NCBI RefSeq assembly: GCF_005877885.1
Contig: NZ_VCHY01000024.1
Location: forward strand, 1 to 64,000
Origin: Labilibacter sediminis
Lineage (GTDB): Bacteria; Bacteroidota; Bacteroidia; Bacteroidales; Marinilabiliaceae
Reading direction: 5' to 3'
Length of the DNA stretch: 64,000 nucleotides
The notes below the pieces were generated by a model. That model was not told the origin of the DNA and made no database searches. It worked only from the letters and a program-made list of their open reading frames with translations. Made by a program: the position numbers and the translations under genes. Position 1 is the first letter of the stretch. Each line of letters begins with the position of its first letter. Positions 55,484-64,000 of this stretch are shown piece after piece.

Positions 55484-55791
55484 TAAGAGTTTCCTTTAGT
55501 GTTCATTAGTTTAGCATCCTGAAGCTTTCGTCCTAATGTATCGTCTTTACCTACCTGGGTAATATCATCAGAAAGACCTAATACCACTAAAACTTGCACA
55601 TAACTGCCAATGGCCACGCTTTCGGCTCCTTGTTCTATAGAAACCAAAGTACGTCGACTGATACCAGCTCTTTCTGCTACTTGTTCGGCTGTAAGTTTTC
55701 GTCTTAAACGAGCTAGTTTGATATTTTCTCCCAAGCTCATTAATACTTTTTTATGCTTTGGTAATAGTTTAATCCCTCTCATGATGTGCAT
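55483..55791 (-). CDS. hipB: HipB-like HTH antitoxin (102 aa)
   Basis: An XRE-type helix-turn-helix fills residues about 18-75 (LGENIKLARLRRKLTAEQVAERAGISRRTLVSIEQG). It is coupled to the HipA-like gene by a one-base stop/start overlap. HipB-type proteins neutralise HipA and repress the operon. An internal Met at residue 18 is an alternative start. Confidence 0.85.
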   Translation of the reverse strand: MHIMRGIKLLPKHKKVLMSLGENIKLARLRRKLTAEQVAERAGISRRTLVSIEQGAESVAIGSYVQVLVVLGLSDDITQVGKDDTLGRKLQDAKLMNTKGNS

Positions 55792-55919
55792 TATAATTTA
55801 CAAATATATAAATAATGAGCAATATAGTGCATGTTTATGTAATGTAACAATCAAATCTATTGATTTAATTGGTTGGTGAGCAAGCAGAATGAACTATCCT
55901 CATCAACTATTTAAATCAA

Positions 55920-56700
55920 TGGATTTCAGCCTGGGGGTTTGGGGCGATGGTAATGAATGCCCCCAATAGAGCAAAAATGCGAAGCATACCCAAGGCATTA
56001 CGGGGAGGAGAGAGATTTTTACTAAACGGATAACATTGTATTAAGGAGGGTGGGCACCAAAACAGTATTACTGCGAGATATTGCGCGGTGGGGCCGCCCG
56101 GGCCAAGGGGCTATTTAGCATAGTGCCGCTATGTGACTGCCGATAATATCTGGTTTACACCATTGAAGACAGGCAAGTTATATAGGGACGCATTATGCTA
56201 ACATAGCTTGGGGGGTGGTTTATGGCGAGACTTTTGCCTGGGAAAGGCAGTTTTTTGAAGCTTTGAAGCAAAAGGATTGCAGGAAGGTACGAACGGAAAC
56301 CATTTGAGAGAAAGTTTTAAGTACTGCAGGAAGATGAGGTTATAAAAGGCTTTTTAGTTGTGAGGGACGAACAGTGAAAGCTTTTTAATACCGCAAGTGC
56401 GTTAGGGCAAAAGGCATGACACAAACCACACCGAAGGGATAGAAAGCTGCAAACGTAGGCTTGTGAGAAAAGCAGCTTTTACCATTGATTAAGTAAGCTG
56501 TAAATTTGAAATGGTATAGGCTGCAGGATAAAGGGAGGTTTTTACGCTGCCATTTTTCAGGCTGGGCAAATACCGGAATGCGCGTGAGAAAAAGGCTCGT
56601 GTGCAGCTTATAGTGCGTTGGAGTGAAATAGCCAATCCCTAAGTGAATGTACCCCTAATGCAGAAAGGGGAGGTAGGGCATAAGGGGTGAATGAGTGATG
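55920..56700 (+). ncRNA. Candidate large structured RNA or RNA-like mobile element, non-coding
   Basis: About 780 bases are much richer in G and C than the surroundings, with G far above C on the plus strand and stops in all frames. Many local stems can be drawn on the plus strand: GGGGC/GCCCC at about 55941-55963; CATAG/CTATG at about 56120-56132; TGCCT/AGGCA at about 56235-56249; AAAGCTGC/GCAGCTTT at about 56442-56478; TACCATT/AATGGTA at about 56480-56516; and a 9-pair stem with G-U pairs, GCGCGTGAG/CTCGTGTGC, at about 56580-56604. No RNase P, tmRNA or group II domain V signature was seen. Strand, ends and identity are uncertain. It lies beside hipBA. Confidence 0.4.
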
Positions 56701-56777
56701 GTAATTGTATAAAATTGGAGTATACAAACAATGTAAGAAATACTATAATAAACCAAATACGTACCGCAACTTTTAAT

Positions 56778-56948
56778 TTATGACACAATAAAAGTTTGCT
56801 TAGTTTGTAGATTATTTTCTCTCTCTCTTAGGCAGTGATAATGAAACTCTAATACATTATACATATTTTCTTCACTGAAGCCTATGATACAATTTACTTT
56901 TACTTTAATGTGAGATTTTCCATCTTGTATAATGGACAATAGCTTTTC
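56778..56948 (-). pseudogene. Fragment of an unknown decayed gene
   Basis: One open frame reads EKLLSIIQDGKSHIKVKVN, then CIIGFSEENMYNVLEFHYH and on to a stop at 56778, with protein-like composition but no start codon. Adjacent frames upstream (DKNDIWFG and MPDLSEIGKA) continue the sense, so at least two frameshifts are implied. The family is not recognised. Confidence 0.35.
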
Positions 56949-57058
56949 CTATTTCCGAAAGATCAGGCATATGCCAAACCATATATCATTTTTATCATCA
57001 ACTAATATTCTATCATTCTTTAAAATATTTAGATATACTCATTACAACATACTTAAAA

Positions 57059-57688
57059 CTATTTAGGAGGAAACAAACTTGATAGTAAACAACCATCTAT
57101 CAATTGAATAGTTTTTAATCCAAGAGACTTTGCTGCATCAATATTTTGAATAGAATTATCAATAAATAAGGTCTCTGACGGTTTAAGTTTATTCTCTTCC
57201 ATCAAGTATTTAAAAATTTTAACATCAGGTTTCTTCATCCCAACTTCGTGCGAATAATAAACTTCTTCAAACAGATCCGATAATCCATTATCCAGACCTA
57301 ATTTTTCCTTCAATACCTCACTGTACCTTTTAACATGAATAGCATTGGTGTTACTTAACAGGAATAAACGGTATTTATTTTTTAAACTTTCTAACAACTC
57401 AATATTTTCAAACGGAGTTTCCTTTAGCATGGCCATCCATGCGGAGTCCAATTCTTCATCTGAAATCGGCACCCTCGTTTCCTTTATTAAGCTAGCCCTA
57501 AACTCATCCGGGGATATTTGACCAGTTTCATGGAGTATGAACAGTTCTGATTGATGCGTTTTAGAGTAATATTCTTCAAAGTTTTCAATGCCATATTTCT
57601 CAAATGCATTTATCGTAGCTCCATAATCGATATTTGTAATGACACCACCCCAATCAAAAATGATATTTTTTATATTTCCATAAATCAT
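57059..57688 (-). CDS. HAD-superfamily hydrolase (209 aa)
   Basis: HAD motif I is IIFDWGGVIT (nucleophile Asp12), with Gly-Gly where phosphatases often have the second Asp. Motif II is LLSNTNA (about 115), motif III Lys is in GMKKPDVKIF (about 150), and motif IV is ETLFIDNSIQNIDAAKSLG (about 173-190). A helical cap lies after motif I, making it a HAD-IA type such as sugar- or haloacid-type phosphatases. Cytoplasmic; substrate unknown. It stands alone. Confidence 0.85.
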   Translation of the reverse strand: MIYGNIKNIIFDWGGVITNIDYGATINAFEKYGIENFEEYYSKTHQSELFILHETGQISPDEFRASLIKETRVPISDEELDSAWMAMLKETPFENIELLESLKNKYRLFLLSNTNAIHVKRYSEVLKEKLGLDNGLSDLFEEVYYSHEVGMKKPDVKIFKYLMEENKLKPSETLFIDNSIQNIDAAKSLGLKTIQLIDGCLLSSLFPPK

Positions 57689-57887
57689 AACAATAACCTT
57701 TATAGATTCAGAGATAAGGCCACTAAAGTATGGTGACCTTATCGTAAAAATTGCAATTAACTCCTTATTATAAATATCAAACCTATTTCACAGTAATCTT
57801 TTGGTTATTTAAAGGGTTTGATGATTAATGTTAGGGTATCAATATTTAGACACCCTAACAAAAGCAATAACTTATAAAAAAGATACT

Positions 57888-58544
57888 TTATTTAACAACA
57901 ACCTTAGTGGCAACATTCCCCACCTGAACAATATAAATACCATTTGAACATGGAACAATTGTTTTTCCTACCACTAATTCCTGAGAAATAACTACTCCAT
58001 TTATTGAGATGATAGAAACTTCTGAAATTTCATTTACCGAAACCTCAATACCACCATTAACTGCTATGGCCTTAGCTTCTACTAGATTTACTTTATCTCC
58101 TATAGCTGTAGGGGTATCACAACCTCCGTAAATGTGATTTAATGTAATTGGTGCTGCTGGCACCTCAATTAAGCGGTCGGTATCCCAGGTGATATCTGGT
58201 CTAACATCTGGCCTAGACATTGAGTTTGCACACGGGCCTGCAGGTATATCTTCTCTTGATGCTGGTGCCCAATCTGTAGCAATAGTGTAGTAATAATAAA
58301 GAACATCTCCTGCAGGAAGACTTAATGTAACAGCATAAATATTACCCGATTCAAGAGTCATTTCAACGTGGGTCCAGTTCTCCACTACTTCACCAATAAT
58401 ATAAACACCAGTTGCATTAGTCATATCAATCCCCGACATATCAACTTTAAAAGTTACATCCACTTGTTGCGATATGGCAAAGGATGGCAGTAGCGTTAGC
58501 ATCATGACAATGCATAAATTTCTTAATGTAGATTTTGTTTTCAT
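57888..58544 (-). CDS. Secreted carbohydrate-binding-like protein (218 aa)
   Basis: The signal peptide is 1-25. Residues about 27-135 look like a starch-binding E-set or CBM20-like module (VTFKVDMSGID...GVYIIGEVVENWTHVEMTL...YYYYTIATDWAP). Residues about 150-218 are a short beta-rich C-terminal domain (GGIEVSVNEISEVSIISINGVVIS...GIYIVQVGNVATKVVVK) that resembles T9SS type A sorting domains. It probably binds glycan at the surface. It is on the same strand as the SusC/SusD pair but separated by a strong terminator at 59149-59215 and a decayed region. Confidence 0.7.
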   Translation of the reverse strand: MKTKSTLRNLCIVMMLTLLPSFAISQQVDVTFKVDMSGIDMTNATGVYIIGEVVENWTHVEMTLESGNIYAVTLSLPAGDVLYYYYTIATDWAPASREDIPAGPCANSMSRPDVRPDITWDTDRLIEVPAAPITLNHIYGGCDTPTAIGDKVNLVEAKAIAVNGGIEVSVNEISEVSIISINGVVISQELVVGKTIVPCSNGIYIVQVGNVATKVVVK

Positions 58545-58733
58545 TTTTTAATAATTTAAATAGTTAATAATTAAATTGATTTATGTTATGTGTTTAGAAA
58601 CACCGATAACCCAGGAAGTAAATAGTTTCTTATTGAATGTTTGAGTTTGAGTTTTGAGATTTATTCATAAAACATACACACATTAGGTATGTATATACCT
58701 AATAGTAGGGCACAACTATTTGATAGGATTATA

Positions 58734-59111
58734 TCACTTTACTATAGGAGCTATATTAATTAACTCAAACACAGCAAACAATACTTCGTGATCGTATGAA
58801 AGGTTAATCTCCTTTGTATAATCCATATGAGATCGTTCACTGAAGTCTCCACCAGAAAAAAACAGACGTACATTTATCAAATTCTATGTTGGCATCTTCA
58901 TAGAGTTCATGATACATCATTTCGCATTTAAAAAATGTTCATTTTTTAAATGCTCTTTACATGATAACGGGCTTACTATGTTAATCCATGTATTTCCACT
59001 ATTCTCCAGGGGCAAATAAAAGTCAACACTTAAATATTCAAGATGAGCAGTATAAACAAAAAGTGAACTGACTACCTCCCTAATTACATAGCCACAGCTA
59101 TATAACTTCAA
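58734..59111 (-). pseudogene. Probable decayed gene of unknown family
   Basis: Two frames overlap as ATGA: MKLYSCGYVIREVVSS...HFLNAK (59111-58917) and MMYHELYEDANIEFDK from 58920. The second loses sense at a run of seven T (near 58855), after which another frame reads FSGGDFSERSHMDYTKEIN and ends IAPIVK at 58734. Reading across suggests one or two genes broken by frameshifts. No family recognised. Confidence 0.35.
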
Positions 59112-59148
59112 GATTTTATTAGAATATAATGAGACGATAGTAAAAAAC

Positions 59149-59215
59149 GGAATGGTTCTGACTTACTCCTTGAAATTCATAAGGTCAGAGAAATTCATTA
59201 AATCAGAACCATTCC
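59149..59215 (-). terminator. Strong terminator of the second SusC/SusD operon
   Basis: Perfect 13-base stem (59149-59161 with 59203-59215) around a 41-base loop, followed on the minus strand by six T. It lies 17 bases after the susD stop. A related stem near 15710-15944 is split by a mobile element. Confidence 0.75.
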
Positions 59216-59231
59216 GAAAAAAAGCTATATA

Positions 59232-60698
59232 TTAATATCCCTGATTTTGCTCCAGAATACCAGGTATCAACTGTGCGGATGGTTTCGGTAGCAAACGATT
59301 ATTTTCACTCACATTAGGGTGTAAATCTTTATTTACTTCCACTACCATTTTTTTCCTTACTAAGTCAAACCAACGATTCATTTCAAAAGCTAATTCCCAA
59401 TTACGTTCTTCAATCACAGCTTTATCAAAATCTGCCTGTGATATACCTGATGGTACATCCACACTTAGATCAGGTGTATTAATATCTAACCCCATTGCAC
59501 GACGACGTACCATATTTATGGCCTTTAAGGCCTCAGTTGAAGGGCCTCCATCGGCCATATTAGCTGCTTCTGCATACATCAGAAGTACATCCGCGTAACG
59601 TAACAATACATTAAAGCCTTCTCCATTGTTTCCAACAGTTTGTCCTGCATCTCTATATTTTGCTATATGAGGCTGTACTCCTGCATCCTCCCATGTAGTA
59701 CCATCGGCAAATACAGCAGTAAAGGAAGCTTCTTTTCTTGGGCCTTCAGGAAAAATATTATAAAATCGATCTTCGCTATAGAAATCGCCCCAACCACCTT
59801 CACCATTGCCCCAATGGCGAGAAGCTGTATGCATATGACTACCTGATACTCCGCCATCACGGATAGAGCCATAAAATGTGAAAATAAATTCAGAGTTAGT
59901 TAGCTTATTTTCTTCTTTCCATAAACCTGCGAAATCTGGCTCTAATTCATACATCCCAATTACCTCTCCGGCTTTTTCTTTAGCAAGAGTATAATATTCT
60001 GATTGTTCTAACGGCCAACCAGCCATTGTAAGATAAACTTTTGCAAGAAGCGTTTTTGCAGCACCTTTTGTTGGTCTTCCTTTTTCTTCAAATGATTCTG
60101 GCAGTTTAGTTTCCGCATCTTTTAAGTTTTCTATTATTGAAGCATAAACTTCAGCTACACTTGATTGCTTAATGGTTTCAACATCCTTCTGGTTTTCGAA
60201 TGTTGTTAACTGCACTTCTCCGAACCATCTAACTAAATAGAAATATGAAAAAGCCCTAATAAACTTAGCCTGACCTTCGATCTCATTAAGCTTATCTTCC
60301 GAAATATTTTCTGCATTACTTAGGTTGCCAATGATTGTATTAGCATTAGCAATAGTTTGGTAAAATTGTTTCCAAACTTCAATCAGTGCCTGGTCATCAC
60401 CTGTTGGCGTTAATCGGTTGAAATTAATATAAATTCCAGCATCAGAACGCACATCTTCAGCTCCAGAGGTCATTATCAAAGGATAGGCATAGTCAAAACC
60501 TACCCAATCCGAATATAAAGGACGAAACGCACCTGCTAATGCAGCATTAAACTCTCCTTCTGTAGTAAAAAAGTTATCTGGATTAAGCAATGACGGTGGA
60601 TTTTCATCTAATTCAACTTTTGAACATCCAACGCTTACCAGACTCACCATCACAATAAAGATGGCAATTTGTTGTATGTGATATGTTATTTTTCTCAT
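59232..60698 (-). CDS. susD: SusD-family glycan-binding lipoprotein, second locus (488 aa)
   Basis: ATG 60698, four bases after the susC stop, gives a lipoprotein signal with lipobox SVGC (Cys25). SusD/RagB motifs follow: KFIRAFSYFYLVRWFGEVQL near 145, VLLRYADVLLMYAEAANMADGG near 370, ERNWELAFEMNRWFDLVRKK near 440, and the C-terminus PGILEQNQGY. Its tail is nearly identical to the dead fragment at 15961-16080. The substrate of this locus cannot be told from the window. Confidence 0.92.
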   Translation of the reverse strand: MRKITYHIQQIAIFIVMVSLVSVGCSKVELDENPPSLLNPDNFFTTEGEFNAALAGAFRPLYSDWVGFDYAYPLIMTSGAEDVRSDAGIYINFNRLTPTGDDQALIEVWKQFYQTIANANTIIGNLSNAENISEDKLNEIEGQAKFIRAFSYFYLVRWFGEVQLTTFENQKDVETIKQSSVAEVYASIIENLKDAETKLPESFEEKGRPTKGAAKTLLAKVYLTMAGWPLEQSEYYTLAKEKAGEVIGMYELEPDFAGLWKEENKLTNSEFIFTFYGSIRDGGVSGSHMHTASRHWGNGEGGWGDFYSEDRFYNIFPEGPRKEASFTAVFADGTTWEDAGVQPHIAKYRDAGQTVGNNGEGFNVLLRYADVLLMYAEAANMADGGPSTEALKAINMVRRRAMGLDINTPDLSVDVPSGISQADFDKAVIEERNWELAFEMNRWFDLVRKKMVVEVNKDLHPNVSENNRLLPKPSAQLIPGILEQNQGY

Positions 60699-60702
60699 CT
60701 TC

Positions 60703-63700
60703 TTAAAATTTAATATCAAGACCAATTGTATAAGTTTTTTGCGATGGATATGACGCTAAATCAACACCTGCAAAAGTATCTGAGCCATTAGAGTTGTTAG
60801 CTTCAGGATCAAAACCTGTGTAATTAGTAAATGTAAAAAGGTTAGTGCCCGTAGCATAAATCCTTGCTGAACCAATACGTAACTTTTGAGTAAAGCTTTC
60901 AGGCAAAGTATAGCCTAGCGTAATATTCTTAATTCGAAGATAAGTCCCATCTTCAACCCATCTATCAGAGTTTCTGAATATCCCTTTAGGATCATGGCCA
61001 GGAATATCCGTATCTTCATTATCAGGGGTCCATGTATTTAAAAGAGCAGTGCTTAAGCCATCTGTTCCTTCCATTCTTGATCGACCAAGATTATAGATAT
61101 CATTGCCATATGAACCAGTCATAAATACATTTAAACTAAGGTTTTTGTATACAAATGTATTATTCCAACTATAAGTAAAATCAGGTAATGCATTTGCAAT
61201 ATTTACAACATCTTCATTGTTAATAACGCCATCGTTATTCTGATCAACATATTTAGGCGAACCTGGTTCTACACCATATACGGCTGCCAAAATAGCTTCA
61301 TCACTTTTCCATACGCCATCGTATTCCACCCCTCTAATCAAACCAATTGATTGTCCAACTTCCAGCCAAATAGCATCCGAGAATCCTGGCAATCCGGCAC
61401 CTCCAAGTCTCATCTCACTTTGTCCTTCATTTAAGGCCAATACTTCATTACGGTTTCTTGAAAAGGTTACGCCTGAAGTCCAGGAAAAATCACCTGTTTG
61501 AATTGGTGTTCCTGAGATAGCAAATTCAAAACCTTCGTTTAATACTTCTCCTGCATTAACTAACTGTGTTTGAAAACCCGAAGCATGATACAGAGCACGT
61601 TCAAGCAATAAGTCTTCTGTATTCTTTTTATAATAGTCTGCAGTAATTGAGAAACGATTTCTAAACATCATTAAATCAACACCAACATTAAGTGTTTTTG
61701 TTGTTTCCCACTTAAGATCAGGATTAGGGGCTTGTGTCGACAAGCTTACGCCATTATTTAGGTTGTCTCCATCAAATGAATAAAATGAACCGGTTACTAA
61801 TTGAGACAATGATTGATAAGGGCTAATAGCTGCATTTCCAACAGAACCATAACTACCCCTCAATTTTAAATTATCAACAACTTCAATATTACTCATGAAT
61901 TCTTCTTGTGAGATATTCCAAGCAAAACCAGCAGATGGAAAGAATGCTTGTTTATTATTTTCTGCGAAAACAGAAGCCGCATCCGAACGTCCTGTTAAAC
62001 TAATGGAGTAACGATCTTTATATGCATAATTTACGCGTCCCATAAATGATTGCATAGACTCTTCCGAACGATATGAGTAAGGTGTTCCAGGCATGCTGCC
62101 CAAGCTTAAATCATTATATGTCACAGAACTTGTTAAGAAACCGCTTGCACTCGAATAGTTGCTATTAAACTCTGTCACCTGCTGCTCATAAACACCTGTT
62201 AATTTTAATCTATGTTTCTCATTGAAAAGCTTTTCATATGTCAGCATATTGGTATTTTGGAAACGCGTCCATCTGCTATCTGAGATAGAAGCTTCTCGAT
62301 CTGAATCATCGCCATTGACGACTTTCTCGTTATAATAAAAGTTGTCTTCATTATCAATTAACTGATAAGAACCACTAATATTAAGATTTAATCCTTTGAC
62401 AATATCCCATTCAAAACTAGGATTAACAATAACATTTGTGGAGAAATTATCACGGATAGGTTCCTTAGCTAAAGCTAAGGGATTAAACTCTGTATTGGGG
62501 CCATATCCACCGCCAGGCTGAGAATAACTTCCATCTTCCATGTATACAGGTCTGGTTGGTGCAAAAACTAATGCTGCATATACCGGACTTCCTTGTCTAT
62601 CCCTGGCATTTAACATTGTAGGATTGTCTTCGGACAATGAAAAGAAAGAGTTAAGGTTGATTCGTACTTTATCATTTAATTTAAAACTTAAATTTGGACG
62701 CAACGAATACTTCTCATATTCTGACCCCTCAATGATACCCTTAGTCTTGATATAGTCTCCTGCAACACTGTATGTAATACTTTCTGTTGAACCACTAATC
62801 GTTAAGTGTTCATTATGAGAAATGCCTGTTCGAAATATTTCATCTTGCCAGTCTGTTCCACCATTTTGCTTAAATCCACTAATTTCTTCTTCTGAAAATA
62901 TAGTTGGAAGATCACGTGCTATTCTGTTTTCATTAATGAATGTGGAGTATTGGTAAGCATTCATTAAATCCATCTTTTCTCTTAGTCTGCTAATTGATAC
63001 ATATGTATTAAATGTTACTTGTGGCTTTTCATTCTTACCTTTTTTAGTTGTAATAAGAATTACTCCGCTTGCACCCCTTGATCCATAAATTGAAGTTGCC
63101 GAAGCGTCTTTTAATACTTCCATTGATTGAATATCATTTGGGTGAACATCTTTCATTGAAGCACCTTGAACACCATCAACAATAACCAATGGTTCACTAC
63201 CCCCATTAATAGAACTAACACCACGAATTCGTATCGAAACATTACTGTTTGGAGATGCATCGTTATTCACAATATTTACACCTGCAACACGCCCTTGTAA
63301 TGCTTGGTCGGCTCGTGCTATTGGTACTTCTTGAAGCTCTGCTACCTGAACTGACGTAACAGAACCAGTAATGTCGCTTTTCTTTTGTGTACCATATCCA
63401 ACAACAACAACATCATCTAAACTAATAACATCAGACTCTAATTGTATTGTCAGGTTATCAGGCCCCACTACAGCTATCTCTTGCGATTGATAGCCAATAA
63501 AGCTGACTACTAATGTTGCTCCTATCGGCGCATTAATAGTAAAATTACCATCATAATCAGTTATAGTTCCCGTACTTGTTCCTTTAATTAATATCGAAAC
63601 ACCAGGTAGTGTTTCATTATCATCGGCTGATATAACTACTCCCTTTACAATTTCCTGAGCACAGACAATGCTGTTAATCCCCAGAAAAACTAAAAAGATA

Positions 63701-63723
63701 AATGTTTTAAAATTAAGTTTCAT
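60703..63723 (-). CDS. susC: SusC-family TonB-dependent transporter, second locus (1006 aa)
   Basis: ATG 63723 starts the signal peptide (MKLNFKTFIFLVFLGINSIV then CAQ); an ATG at 63744 is also in frame. A carboxypeptidase-like domain (about 25-100) precedes the SusC signature VVVVGYGTQKKSDITGSVTSV, the plug (about 110-225, PLVIVDGVQGASMKD, SATSIYGSRGASGVILITTK) and a large beta-barrel ending LDIKF. Partner of the SusD downstream. Confidence 0.94.
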   Translation of the reverse strand: MKLNFKTFIFLVFLGINSIVCAQEIVKGVVISADDNETLPGVSILIKGTSTGTITDYDGNFTINAPIGATLVVSFIGYQSQEIAVVGPDNLTIQLESDVISLDDVVVVGYGTQKKSDITGSVTSVQVAELQEVPIARADQALQGRVAGVNIVNNDASPNSNVSIRIRGVSSINGGSEPLVIVDGVQGASMKDVHPNDIQSMEVLKDASATSIYGSRGASGVILITTKKGKNEKPQVTFNTYVSISRLREKMDLMNAYQYSTFINENRIARDLPTIFSEEEISGFKQNGGTDWQDEIFRTGISHNEHLTISGSTESITYSVAGDYIKTKGIIEGSEYEKYSLRPNLSFKLNDKVRINLNSFFSLSEDNPTMLNARDRQGSPVYAALVFAPTRPVYMEDGSYSQPGGGYGPNTEFNPLALAKEPIRDNFSTNVIVNPSFEWDIVKGLNLNISGSYQLIDNEDNFYYNEKVVNGDDSDREASISDSRWTRFQNTNMLTYEKLFNEKHRLKLTGVYEQQVTEFNSNYSSASGFLTSSVTYNDLSLGSMPGTPYSYRSEESMQSFMGRVNYAYKDRYSISLTGRSDAASVFAENNKQAFFPSAGFAWNISQEEFMSNIEVVDNLKLRGSYGSVGNAAISPYQSLSQLVTGSFYSFDGDNLNNGVSLSTQAPNPDLKWETTKTLNVGVDLMMFRNRFSITADYYKKNTEDLLLERALYHASGFQTQLVNAGEVLNEGFEFAISGTPIQTGDFSWTSGVTFSRNRNEVLALNEGQSEMRLGGAGLPGFSDAIWLEVGQSIGLIRGVEYDGVWKSDEAILAAVYGVEPGSPKYVDQNNDGVINNEDVVNIANALPDFTYSWNNTFVYKNLSLNVFMTGSYGNDIYNLGRSRMEGTDGLSTALLNTWTPDNEDTDIPGHDPKGIFRNSDRWVEDGTYLRIKNITLGYTLPESFTQKLRIGSARIYATGTNLFTFTNYTGFDPEANNSNGSDTFAGVDLASYPSQKTYTIGLDIKF

Positions 63724-63747
63724 ATCTATATGATTTATCTTCATTAA

Positions 63748-64000
63748 TTACTGAATCACTATAATAAAATCTTTAGTACAGCTGTTAGCGACCTCACCAC
63801 AAGGTATGATTGATGATGCTGTTGTCCAAGCATCTCCCGTTAAAACACGCATTCTAGTCTTGCCAATAACTGCGTCAGCTGGCACTGTAATACTTGCTTC
63901 GAAAGGCCCGTCATTCAATGATTCAAAAGCACCAAATTCCTGAACTTTTTCTATTTCATCAAAAGTACCATCTGCGTTCCAATCTATCCAGATCAAGGTG
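63748..64000 (-). CDS. GEVED-domain surface protein, 5' end outside the window
   Basis: Only the last 84 or so codons are present. MIWIDWNADGTFDEIEKVQEFG followed by PCGEVANSCTKDFIIVIQ is the GEVED domain found repeatedly in large secreted Bacteroidota proteins. It ends 24 bases before the SusC start, so it belongs to the same operon or transcript and may be a cell-surface enzyme or adhesin of that locus. Its catalytic part, if any, is not visible. Confidence 0.7.
   Translation of the reverse strand, partial: TLIWIDWNADGTFDEIEKVQEFGAFESLNDGPFEASITVPADAVIGKTRMRVLTGDAWTTASSIIPCGEVANSCTKDFIIVIQ

Noticed and set aside
55920-56700. Group II intron, RNase P or tmRNA
   Set aside because: No domain V hairpin, intron 5' end, RNase P core motif or tmRNA tag frame could be found, so the class is left open.
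59149-59215. MITE by virtue of its 13-bp inverted repeats
   Set aside because: It sits right after the susD stop and has a T-tract, so a terminator explains it; its homolog at 15.7-15.9 kb is also at a susD end.
1-64000. CRISPR array
   Set aside because: No set of regularly spaced identical repeats was seen; the repeats present are palindromic elements in two to four copies.

Overview
The window looks like a chromosomal piece of an AT-rich member of the Bacteroidota, probably a marine or sediment Marinilabiliales-type organism (order inferred). The signs are two SusC/SusD pairs, a hybrid two-component regulator, type IX secretion C-terminal signals, sulfatases, a Bacteroidota-type (subtype iii) type VI secretion system, and TAnnTTTG-like promoter elements. 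No rRNA gene, complete tRNA gene or CRISPR array was seen.

Layout. 0-7.1 kb: secreted carbohydrate proteins on the minus strand (a sulfatase/beta-helix fusion, a lipoprotein sulfatase, a carbohydrate-binding T9SS protein), with a deletion fossil of a GH2 enzyme between the sulfatases. 7.1-10.9 kb: a 398-bp MITE inside an older palindromic repeat, a phosphohexomutase, and a DUF2235 hydrolase. 11.1-14.6 kb: three small transcription units of membrane or pentapeptide-repeat proteins, all on one strand, separated by imperfect palindromes that resemble attC sites, with no integrase in view. 14.8-16.5 kb: a graveyard holding a broken small-membrane-protein gene, a second MITE, the tail of a dead susD and a tRNA-3'-end-like att core.

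16.8-32.9 kb: the T6SS as two convergent gene sets. The plus set is TssG-like, TssN, TssK, TssO, TssE, TssF, a LysM lipoprotein and an unknown 390-aa protein. The minus set, in transcription order, is TssH, TssB, TssC, two Hcp-like TssD proteins, VgrG and PAAR. I did not recognise TssP or TssR. 33.3-34.6 kb: two pseudogenes and an intact 60-aa membrane protein whose broken paralogs lie at 14.9 and 54.0 kb.

34.7-53.9 kb: a complete polysaccharide utilization locus for beta-1,4-galactan or pectic arabinogalactan: clan GH-A enzyme, SusE-like glycan-binding lipoprotein, SusD, SusC, GH2, GH53, a divergent second GH53 with a T9SS tail, and the hybrid regulator. A palindrome TTGTCA-N5-TGACAA occurs with identical spacing in front of the regulator and in the GH53/GH53 intergenic region, and a wider-spaced version precedes the main operon. 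Expected flow: surface GH53 cuts galactan, SusD/SusE bind it, SusC imports oligosaccharides, and GH2 with the GH-A enzyme trims them.

54.2-57.7 kb: a hipBA-type pair, about 780 bp of GC-rich non-coding DNA that can form many hairpins (candidate structured RNA), and a HAD phosphatase. 57.9-64 kb: a second SusC/SusD operon with a secreted carbohydrate-binding-like protein downstream and a GEVED-type surface protein upstream that runs off the window edge.
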